From an uncultured Myxococcales bacterium (GTDB taxonomy: Bacteria > Myxococcota > Myxococcia > Myxococcales > Myxococcaceae), in assembly GCA_937980205.1 (NCBI GenBank), contig CALJKW010000055.1:248001-312000 (forward strand): a stretch of DNA of 64,000 nt, given 5' to 3'. The position numbers and the translations under genes were made by a program. Positions 7,785-14,621 of the stretch are shown in pieces. The notes beneath the pieces are model-generated. The model did not search any database and was not told the DNA's origin. It was given only the letters and a program-made list of their open reading frames with translations. Each line of letters opens with the position of its first letter. Position 1 is the stretch's first letter.

Positions 7785-8743
7785 TGGAAGTGTCGTTCAA
7801 GCGGCTCAGGTCCTTCTTCGCCTGGCGTGCTCCGCGCACGCTGAAGGTGACGCGCAGCGGCCGAACCTTCCTCGTCGTGACCATCGGCGTGGGCCTCGGC
7901 GCGCTCAACACCGGCAACAACCTGCTGTACCTGGTGCTGGGCCTCCTGCTGTCGCTGATCGTCGCCTCGGGAGTTCTGTCCGAGCGGATCCTCCGCGATC
8001 TGCAGGTGAAGCGGCTTCTCCCCGACGCCGCGCACGCCTCAGAGCCGTTCGCGATGCGCTACGTCGTCTCGCGGCGCGCCGGCTGGGGCTTCGCGCTCAC
8101 GCTGCGCGAGCTCGCTCCCGGGCTCACCGGCAGTGCGTTCGTGCCCATCGTCGGCGCGGGCGAGCCGGTGACGGTCCGCGCGCAGATGACGGCCGACCGG
8201 CGCGGCCCGTACGCGCTGACCGAGGTCGAGTGCTCGACGATCTTTCCCTTCGGGCTGTTCTCGAAGACGCGCCGCGTGGAGCTCGACGACACGCTGCTCG
8301 TGTTCCCCCGGCGCGGCTTCGCGTGCGTCGAGCCGCCCGAGACCCACGGCGCGCCGGCCGGCGACGGCGGCAACCCGCGCCGCCGCGACGGCACCGGCGA
8401 TCTGCTCGGGCTGCGCGAGCTCTCCGAAGGGGAGGACGCCCGCCGCGTGCACTGGCTCAAGAGCGCCGCCACCGGGAAGCTGCTCAAGGTCGAGCGCGAG
8501 CGCGAAGAGCGCCGCCAGTTCGTGCTCGACGTCGCCGACTCGCTCAAAGGCGAGGACCTCGACCGGCGCTGTGAAGAGGTCGCCGCCGTCGCCCGCCGCC
8601 TGCTCTCGCACGGGCACGAGGTCGGCTTGTCCGCCGGCGGCCACCGGATTCGCCCCGGGGGTGGGCCCGGTCACGAGCGCCGCGTGCTGTCGGCGCTGAG
8701 CTGGGTCGGCTTCGAGGAGTCGGCGAAGGGCGGTGGCGCTTGA
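7784..8743 (+). CDS. DUF58 domain membrane protein
   Basis: 319 residues. The ATG overlaps the MoxR stop. Two hydrophobic segments near the N-terminus ('GVGLGALNTGNNLLYLVLGL' and the following Leu/Ile/Val stretch) are followed by a beta-rich region and the DUF58 core: 'STIFPFGLFSKTRRV', 'GTGDLLGLRELSEGEDARRV' and 'HWLKSAATGKLLKVEREREE'. The R-x-Y/L-x-x-G-D-x-x-R-x-(I/V)-H-W signature appears here as LRELSEGEDARRVHW. DUF58 proteins pair with MoxR ATPases and transglutaminase-like proteins in this gene order; their biochemical role is poorly defined. The stop overlaps the TTG of the next gene. Confidence 0.9.
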   Translation: MEVSFKRLRSFFAWRAPRTLKVTRSGRTFLVVTIGVGLGALNTGNNLLYLVLGLLLSLIVASGVLSERILRDLQVKRLLPDAAHASEPFAMRYVVSRRAGWGFALTLRELAPGLTGSAFVPIVGAGEPVTVRAQMTADRRGPYALTEVECSTIFPFGLFSKTRRVELDDTLLVFPRRGFACVEPPETHGAPAGDGGNPRRRDGTGDLLGLRELSEGEDARRVHWLKSAATGKLLKVEREREERRQFVLDVADSLKGEDLDRRCEEVAAVARRLLSHGHEVGLSAGGHRIRPGGGPGHERRVLSALSWVGFEESAKGGGA

Positions 8744-10719
8744 GCCCCCGCGGCCGCACCCGCCTGCGCCTCATTCTCCGCGACCTGAGCGCCACCGCCG
8801 CGTTCGCGTCGATCGTCCTCTCCGGCAGCGTGCCGGCCTGGGCGCTCGCCGCGTACGCGCTCGCGCTGCTGACCTCGCTGCTCGGGCGGCGGCCGCTCAC
8901 CGCGCGGCCCACGGTGTCGGTGATCCTGCTGCTCGTCACGGGCGTGATCCTCTTCGGCGCAGCCTGGCGCGGCATCATCGACCTCGTCGTCGCGGCGTGT
9001 ACCTTCGCCGGCCTCGTCACCTCGCACCGGCTGCTCTCCGAGCCGACGAAGGGCACCGACCAGCAGGTTCAGCTCACCTCGCTGCTCATGCTCGCCGGCG
9101 GCGCGGCCCTCACCGGTGAGATGTGGTACGGCCTGTGCCTCGCGGTGTTCGCGATCACCTCGAGCATCTCGCTCGGTCTGTCGGTGATCGAGCCCGAGGG
9201 CGGCTCCGACGACTGGGTCGACATCCGCCCCGCCGTCGGCCGCATCACCACGGGCACCGCGTTCGCGCTCGTGGGCGCCATCGCCTTCTTCGTCCTCTTC
9301 CCGCGCCTGTCGTGGAACATCGCCGCGCGCCGCGCCGCGCCCGGCCTCGCCGGCGGCACCACCGGCATGTCCGACACCGTCCGGCTCGGCGGCGCCGGCG
9401 ACATCAAGTCCAGCCCGCGGGTGGTGGCGCGCGTGCGAATCGCTCCGGATCCGAACGCGGACCAGCTCGACGCGTACTTCCCGGGCCGCTCGTTCGACGT
9501 GTTCGACGGTCGCGAGTGGAAGTCGACAGATGACCCGAAGCCGGCGCGCATGACGATCAACCGGCTCAACAGGTTTCCCCGCAAGTCGGTGCAGCAGACC
9601 GTCGAGCTGTTGCCCGGCTTCGACTCGCGCACGCTCATCGCCATGGAGCAGCCGGTGCAGTTCGCCAACGCGCAGGGCATGACGCTCTCCGGCACCATGC
9701 GCCTCGGCCTCATCTCCCAGAGCGCCGACGAGGTCCGCTTCGCCGGGGTCGCGAACGGCTACACGTACTCGGCGATGAGCGTGCCCGCCGACCGGCTCGT
9801 GACCGAGACGCTCGAGAACGCCGAGCGCTACGACCAGGCGCCACCGAATCTCGACCCGCGCATCGCGCAGCTCGCCGCGCGCGTCATCGGCGACGAGAAA
9901 CGCCCCCTGCAAGCCGCCGCCCTGCTGCAGCGCCACCTCCAGAAGGAGTACGCGTACACGCTCGAGCTCGCCGGCGACGTGCCCGACCCGCTGGTCGACT
10001 TTCTCTTCGTGCGCAAGGCGGGGCACTGCGAGCACTTCGCGACCGCTCTCGCGGTGCTGCTTCGCACGCAGCACATTCCGTCGCGCGTCACCGCGGGCTT
10101 CTTCGGCGGCGAGCGCATCGGCAAATCGTACGTGCTGCGCGCCGGCGACGCCCATGCGTGGACCCAGGTCTTCGTGCCGGGCCAGGGCTGGGCCACGGTC
10201 GACGCCACGCCCGAGGCCGGCCGGGGACACCAGCCCTCGAGGGTGCTCGCCCTGCTCACCAGCGCGTACGAATGGCTCGACGACTGGTGGCGCGCGCGCG
10301 TCGTCGACTACTCGTTCTCGGACCAGGTCGACATCGCGCGCTCGCTGGTGCGGCCGCCAGCCGGGGGCGGCTCGCGGCTGAGCCTGCCCTCGCTGCCGGG
10401 CGCCGCCCCGACGCTCGTCGCCCTCGGCGCGGCCATCGGCGTCTACGTCATCGTGCAGCGCCTCGGCCGCCGCGGAGCGCGCGCGAAGAGGCACACCGCC
10501 AGCGGCTTCCTCGACCAGATCGAAGCGCGGCTGACGAAGGCCGGCATCGCGAAGCTGCCCGGAGAGGCGATCGAAGAGCTGACGCAGCGCCTGAACGAGG
10601 TGCGCCACCCGATCGCGCCGGCGTTGTCGAGGGCCACCCGCGCATACCTTCACGCACGCTTCGGTGGGGCGCGGCTGACCTCGACAGAACGCGCTCAGTT
10701 GCTGGCCTCCCTGCGCTAG
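8740..10719 (+). CDS. TgpA-like transmembrane transglutaminase-fold protein
   Basis: 659 residues, read from a TTG at 8740 that overlaps the DUF58 stop (TTGA). The N-terminal ~200 residues contain about six membrane segments (DUF3488-like). A periplasmic transglutaminase/protease-like domain follows, with the catalytic triad visible: Cys430 in 'KAGHCEHFATALAVLLR', His472 in 'GDAHAWTQVFVPG' and Asp488 in 'ATVDATPEAG'. A further membrane helix near residue 565 precedes a C-terminal cytoplasmic DUF4129-like segment. Homologues in Pseudomonas (TgpA) are essential, and the domain may crosslink or cleave periplasmic peptides. It completes the MoxR/DUF58/TgpA trio. A 15-base gap to the next gene leaves co-transcription possible. 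Confidence 0.9.
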   Translation: MSPRGRTRLRLILRDLSATAAFASIVLSGSVPAWALAAYALALLTSLLGRRPLTARPTVSVILLLVTGVILFGAAWRGIIDLVVAACTFAGLVTSHRLLSEPTKGTDQQVQLTSLLMLAGGAALTGEMWYGLCLAVFAITSSISLGLSVIEPEGGSDDWVDIRPAVGRITTGTAFALVGAIAFFVLFPRLSWNIAARRAAPGLAGGTTGMSDTVRLGGAGDIKSSPRVVARVRIAPDPNADQLDAYFPGRSFDVFDGREWKSTDDPKPARMTINRLNRFPRKSVQQTVELLPGFDSRTLIAMEQPVQFANAQGMTLSGTMRLGLISQSADEVRFAGVANGYTYSAMSVPADRLVTETLENAERYDQAPPNLDPRIAQLAARVIGDEKRPLQAAALLQRHLQKEYAYTLELAGDVPDPLVDFLFVRKAGHCEHFATALAVLLRTQHIPSRVTAGFFGGERIGKSYVLRAGDAHAWTQVFVPGQGWATVDATPEAGRGHQPSRVLALLTSAYEWLDDWWRARVVDYSFSDQVDIARSLVRPPAGGGSRLSLPSLPGAAPTLVALGAAIGVYVIVQRLGRRGARAKRHTASGFLDQIEARLTKAGIAKLPGEAIEELTQRLNEVRHPIAPALSRATRAYLHARFGGARLTSTERAQLLASLR

Positions 10720-10734
10720 CATCGTCCGCCGCGC

Positions 10735-13614
10735 GTGCTTTCGAAGATCCTCGAAGCAGTGCTTCCGGTCCGGAGGGGAGAGCGGCAGCTCACGCTCGCC
10801 CTCTTCTTCCACAGCCTCTTCGCCGTCGGCGCCTTCCTCACCGGCCGCACCGTGCGCGACGCCCTGTTCCTCGCGAACATGGACAAGTCGCAGCTGTCGT
10901 GGATGTACGTGGCCTCGGCGATCGCGGTGACGATCACCGGCCTCGCGTACGGCCCGCTCGCCTCGCGGGTGCGGCGCCACACGATGGCGCTGGGCAGCGC
11001 GACGCTCTTCGGCGCGCTGTTCGTCGTGATCTGGCTGCTCGAGCGCACCCACCAGAAGTGGGTGTACCCGGCGCTCTACGTCTACGTCGAGGTGATGGGC
11101 GCGCTCGTGCTCGTCCAGTTCTGGACGCTCGCGAACGAGCTGTTCAACGCGCGCGAGGCCAAGCGCCTCTACGGCCTCATCGGCGCCGGCGGCACGATGG
11201 CCAACATCGTCATCGGCCTGTTGTCGGCGCGCATCGCCACGCAGTTCGGCACTCCCGCCCTGCTCATCATGTGCGCGGTGCTGCTCGCGGCGACCGCGAT
11301 CGCGTCGTTCGGCGCCGGCCGCGCCGGCCGCCAGCGCCTGTTCGCGAAGGCCGCCACCGGCAAGCAGACGGCCAAGCGCACCGGCGGCGCGGCGCGCGTG
11401 ATGCAGTCGAGCCACCTGCGCGCCGTCGCCGCGCTCTCGGCCGTCACCTTCCTCACCACGACGCTCGTCGACTTCCAGTTCAAGGTGATCGCGAGCAACG
11501 CGTACCAGGGCCCGGCGCTCGCCGCGTACTTCGGCTACTTCAGCGCCGTCGTCGGTGGCCTCGCGCTGGTGCTGCAGCTGTTCGGCACGTCGCGGCTGCT
11601 CAACCGCGCGGGCGTCATCGGCTCGCTCGCGGTGCTGCCGATCTCGCTCGCGCTCGGCAACTTCGCGCTCATCATCGTGCCCGCGCTGTGGGCCGCCTCG
11701 ATGGCGAAGGGCGCCGACACGCTGTTCCGCTACTCGATCAACGACGCCACCACGCAGATCCTCTACCTGCCCGTACCGGCGCAGGCGCGCGCCTCGGCGA
11801 AGGCGTTCATCGACAGCGTCATCAAGCCCGTCGCGATCGGCGTGGGCGGCCTGTCGCTCGCGGCCTACCGCGCCTGGGGCGGCGGAGATCCCTACCGCCT
11901 CGCCTGGCTCTCGCTCGTCCTCTGCGGCGTCTGGGTCAGCGTCGTCGTGGGCCTGCGCAGCAAGTACATCAAGTCGCTGCAGGAGAACGTGAAGAACAAG
12001 AAGCTCGACCTCGAGTCGGCCCGCTACAAGGTCCTCGACGCGTCGACGAACAAGGTGCTCGAGCGCGCCCTGAGCAGCTCGGACACCCGCGAGGTCTTCA
12101 ACGCGCTCGCGCTGCTGCCCCACCTCGAGAACGTCGAGCTCGATCACAAGGTCGAGCCGCTGCTCGATCACAAGGAGCCCGGCGTCCGGAAGGCCGCGCT
12201 CGAGTACTACTCGCGCCGGCAGGCGATGCGCTTCGCGAACCCGGTCTTCAAGCGCTTCGAAGATCCCGACCCCGGCGTGCGCGCCGCGGCGATCGACGCG
12301 TTCTGCGCCATCGGCCAGGACAAGGCCGTGCGCAGCGTCCGCGCGTACTTGAACGACCCCGACCCGCGAATCCGCAGCGCGGCGATCACGGGCATGATCC
12401 GCTACGGCGGCCTCGACGGCGTGCTCGTGGCCGCAGAGGCGCTCAAGGCGCTCATCGAGCACAAAGATCCCGCGATGCGCGAGCACTCGGCGCGCGTGCT
12501 CGGGGCCATCGGGGTCAAGAACTTCTACCAGCCGGTCCTGCAGCTGATGAGCGACGCCGACGTGCGCGTGCGCCGCGAGGCGATCAACGCCGCCTCGATC
12601 TTGAAGGCGCAGGAGTTCGTCATCCCGCTCATCTACCGCACGCAGGACATCGAGACGCTGCGCGAGGCCGTCCACGCCCTGACCGCGTACGGCGAGGCGA
12701 TCGTGCCCACGCTCGCGAAGGTGCTCTCGAACGCGCACGAGCTTCCCTCGATTCGCCTCGCCATCGCCCGCGTGCTCGGCCGCCTCGCGAGCCCCGAGTC
12801 CGTCGAGCTCATCTCGAAGCACCTCGACGAGCGCGACGAAGAGCTGCGCGCCCGCCTCTACCGCTCGCTGGCGCGCGCCGTCCGCGGCCGCCGGCTCGTG
12901 CTCAAAGACACCGCCGCCGTCACTGCCGCGCTCGATCGCGAGCTGCGCCAGGCGTACGCCACCCTGCACCAGGCCGAGCTGCTCGGCCTGTCGGCGGGCC
13001 CCTCGCCCGACACCCCGCGCTCGGGCGACGTCGCGGCGAAGGCGCTGCTCGCCTCGGCGCTCACCGAGAAGGTCGCCCAGATCGAGCGCCGCATCTTCCT
13101 GTTGCTCGCCGTCATCTACCCCGACGCCGACATGGAGCTCATTCACGCCGGCATGCAGGACGCGACCGGAGACGGCGCCCGCCGCCGCGCGAACGCCGTC
13201 GAGCTGCTCGACAACCTGCTCGAGCGCGACCTGAAGAAGCGCTTCCTCCCGCTGCTCGAAGAGCAGCCGCGCACCGAGCGCCTCAAGCACGTGGCCGAGA
13301 TCTACCCCCAGGCCCCGAAGCCGGCGCAGGCGGTGCTCGCCGAGCTGCTCAAGGACGACACCGCCTGGGTGCGCGCCTGCGCCACGTGGGTGCTCGCGCA
13401 GGCCCCCGTCGACGGCGCCGCCGACCTCTTCGCGAACGGCGTCGGCGACGCCAGCCCGATCGTCCGCGAGATCTCGCTCGTCTCGCTCGAGCAGGCCGCC
13501 CCCGAGCAGGCCGCGCGGGCCGCCGAGAGCCGCCTGCGCGACGAGGCGCCGGTGGTGCGCCAGCAGGCCGCCCTCATCGCCACGCGCGTCGCGAAGGTCA
13601 GCCGGTCGGCTTGA
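10735..13614 (+). CDS. ATP/ADP-carrier-like (Npt/MFS) membrane protein fused to HEAT repeats
   Basis: 959 residues, GTG start. Residues ~15-430 form about twelve membrane segments with the nucleotide-transporter-like pattern ('FLTGRTVRDALFLANMDKSQ', 'AREAKRLYGLIGAGGTMANI', 'YSINDATTQILYLPVPAQAR'). Residues ~450-955 are soluble HEAT/PBS-lyase-type repeats, for example 'DPDPGVRAAAIDAFCAIGQD', 'DPDPRIRSAAITGMIRYGG' and 'HKDPAMREHSARVLGAIGVK'. Classical Npt carriers exchange ATP and ADP in obligate intracellular bacteria. Free-living bacteria have such HEAT-fused relatives of unknown substrate, sometimes with a cyclic-nucleotide domain attached. Here a cyclic-nucleotide-binding gene lies 282 bases downstream, across one small convergent gene. 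A TAGCAT lies 12 bases before the start. Confidence 0.8.
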   Translation: MLSKILEAVLPVRRGERQLTLALFFHSLFAVGAFLTGRTVRDALFLANMDKSQLSWMYVASAIAVTITGLAYGPLASRVRRHTMALGSATLFGALFVVIWLLERTHQKWVYPALYVYVEVMGALVLVQFWTLANELFNAREAKRLYGLIGAGGTMANIVIGLLSARIATQFGTPALLIMCAVLLAATAIASFGAGRAGRQRLFAKAATGKQTAKRTGGAARVMQSSHLRAVAALSAVTFLTTTLVDFQFKVIASNAYQGPALAAYFGYFSAVVGGLALVLQLFGTSRLLNRAGVIGSLAVLPISLALGNFALIIVPALWAASMAKGADTLFRYSINDATTQILYLPVPAQARASAKAFIDSVIKPVAIGVGGLSLAAYRAWGGGDPYRLAWLSLVLCGVWVSVVVGLRSKYIKSLQENVKNKKLDLESARYKVLDASTNKVLERALSSSDTREVFNALALLPHLENVELDHKVEPLLDHKEPGVRKAALEYYSRRQAMRFANPVFKRFEDPDPGVRAAAIDAFCAIGQDKAVRSVRAYLNDPDPRIRSAAITGMIRYGGLDGVLVAAEALKALIEHKDPAMREHSARVLGAIGVKNFYQPVLQLMSDADVRVRREAINAASILKAQEFVIPLIYRTQDIETLREAVHALTAYGEAIVPTLAKVLSNAHELPSIRLAIARVLGRLASPESVELISKHLDERDEELRARLYRSLARAVRGRRLVLKDTAAVTAALDRELRQAYATLHQAELLGLSAGPSPDTPRSGDVAAKALLASALTEKVAQIERRIFLLLAVIYPDADMELIHAGMQDATGDGARRRANAVELLDNLLERDLKKRFLPLLEEQPRTERLKHVAEIYPQAPKPAQAVLAELLKDDTAWVRACATWVLAQAPVDGAADLFANGVGDASPIVREISLVSLEQAAPEQAARAAESRLRDEAPVVRQQAALIATRVAKVSRSA

Positions 13615-13882
13615 ACGCCTGGTAGAGCACCCAGGCCCCGATCCCCACGAAGAGGAAGCCGGCCGCCTTCTGCAGCATCTTCGGCGATACGACGCGCGTC
13701 AGCGCCTCGCCGAACACGACGGCGATGGCCGAGGTGGCCACCAGCGCCAGGGCCGAGCCCAGGAACACCGCCCAGCGCGAGCTGCCCGACGTCGCGAACG
13801 ACAGCGTGGCGAGCTGGGTCTTGTCTCCCAGCTCGGCGACGAAGACGGCCGCGAACGTCGTACCGAAGAGTTTCCAGTCCAT
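13598..13882 (-). CDS. UPF0016/GDT1-family cation exporter subunit, single-repeat form
   Basis: 94 residues with three membrane segments and the family signature 'VAELGDKTQLATLSFA' near residue 15. Eukaryotic and many bacterial members have two such E-x-G-D-K-T repeats and export Mn2+ or Ca2+. This one has a single repeat, so it would need to form a homodimer or pair with a second half encoded elsewhere. It lies on the opposite strand between the HEAT transporter (17-base overlap at the 3' end) and the cyclic-nucleotide-binding gene (divergent, 13 bases apart). Mn2+ export is inferred from the family. Confidence 0.85.
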   Translation of the reverse strand: MDWKLFGTTFAAVFVAELGDKTQLATLSFATSGSSRWAVFLGSALALVATSAIAVVFGEALTRVVSPKMLQKAAGFLFVGIGAWVLYQAFKPTG

Positions 13883-13895
13883 GTGCTAAACCTCA

Positions 13896-14318
13896 GTGTC
13901 GCGCGTGCTGACGACGGTCGAGAAAGTCCTCTTCCTCAAGTCGATCGATCTGTTCTCCCAGATCCCCGGCGAAGACCTCGCGCAGATCGCCCTCATCTCG
14001 ACCGAAGAAGATCGCGATCAGGGCGAGGAGATCTTCAGCGAGGGCGAGTCCGGCGACGCGCTCTACATGGTCATCGACGGCAAGGTCCGCGTTCACAAGG
14101 CCGATCGCGTAATCGCAGAGCTCGGCGAACGCGAGTGCTTCGGAGAGATGGCCATCCTCGACGCGGGCCCCCGCTCGGCCACCGTCACCAGCATCAGCGA
14201 CTCGAACCTGCTCAAGATCACCCGCGAGGACTTTCAGGAGATCATGAGCGAGAAGCCCGAGATCGCCCAGGGCATCATCAAGGTGCTGCTGCGGCGCCTG
14301 CGCGATGCGATCCGCTAG
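13896..14318 (+). CDS. Cyclic-nucleotide-binding domain protein without DNA-binding domain
   Basis: 140 residues from a GTG at 13896. It is one cNMP-binding beta-roll: 'LFSQIPGEDLAQIALIS', 'GEEIFSEGESGDALYMVIDG', then the phosphate-binding cassette region 'GERECFGEMAILDAGPRSAT' with the expected F-G-E-M-(A/S) and Arg. It ends in a helix. There is no helix-turn-helix, so it is not a complete Crp-type regulator; such stand-alone domains usually act on partner proteins. In several bacteria this domain is fused or adjacent to HEAT/ATP-carrier proteins like the one at 10735, which suggests a regulatory partnership (inference). Its 3' end overlaps the lipoprotein gene by 14 bases. Confidence 0.85.
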   Translation: MSRVLTTVEKVLFLKSIDLFSQIPGEDLAQIALISTEEDRDQGEEIFSEGESGDALYMVIDGKVRVHKADRVIAELGERECFGEMAILDAGPRSATVTSISDSNLLKITREDFQEIMSEKPEIAQGIIKVLLRRLRDAIR

Positions 14319-14601
14319 CGCTCTGCTTCTGCTGCTCGCCTGCACGAGCCCGAAGAGCGACTTTCAGACCTTCTGCTACGCGCACGAGAAGGCCGGCGTC
14401 GTCGACACCGACGGCGCCGGCGACAAGGCGGTGAAGATCTCGAAGTACCTCGCCGAGCACCTCAAGACGAAAGAAGCGAAGGACGTGCTCGCCACGCTGC
14501 CGACCCTTCCGCCGAGCGAGAAGGGCAAGACGCTGAAGGACGCCGCCGCGAAGCACGGCGTCTCACCGTGCCCCATCGCGGACGTGACCTGGCCGCCGTA
14601 G
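14305..14601 (+). CDS. Small putative lipoprotein
   Basis: 98 residues. 'MRSASALLLLLACTSPKS' is a short lipoprotein signal with the lipobox L-L-A-C, so Cys13 would be lipidated. The mature part is a charged helical domain with one further cysteine pair ('FQTFCYAHEKAG' and 'KHGVSPCPIADVTW'), as in small periplasmic proteins of unknown function. The start lies inside the end of the cyclic-nucleotide-binding gene (14-base overlap). No family is recognised. Confidence 0.65.
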   Translation: MRSASALLLLLACTSPKSDFQTFCYAHEKAGVVDTDGAGDKAVKISKYLAEHLKTKEAKDVLATLPTLPPSEKGKTLKDAAAKHGVSPCPIADVTWPP

Positions 14602-14612
14602 GCAGGTAAGAG
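14584..14612 (+). promoter_or_regulatory. Candidate promoter immediately upstream of the OPT gene
   Basis: GTGACC (14584-14589) and TAAGAG (14607-14612) are 17 bases apart, and only nine bases separate the -10-like hexamer from the ATG at 14622. A transcript from it would have almost no leader, and no Shine-Dalgarno sequence is present, so it would be leaderless. It overlaps the end of the lipoprotein gene. It is one of several similar arrangements in this window. Confidence 0.35.
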
Positions 14613-14621
14613 CGCGCCCCT

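Noticed and set aside
8671..13290. A 1539-codon open frame on the minus strand opposite the DUF58, transglutaminase and ATP/ADP-carrier-like genes
   Set aside because: It is an antisense shadow: composition is dominated by Arg, Glu, Ala and His, it has no domain pattern, and it spans three well-supported plus-strand genes.
10158..13625. An 1155-codon plus-strand frame overlapping the ATP/ADP-carrier-like gene
   Set aside because: Arg/Ala/Pro-rich shadow of the transporter and HEAT frame.
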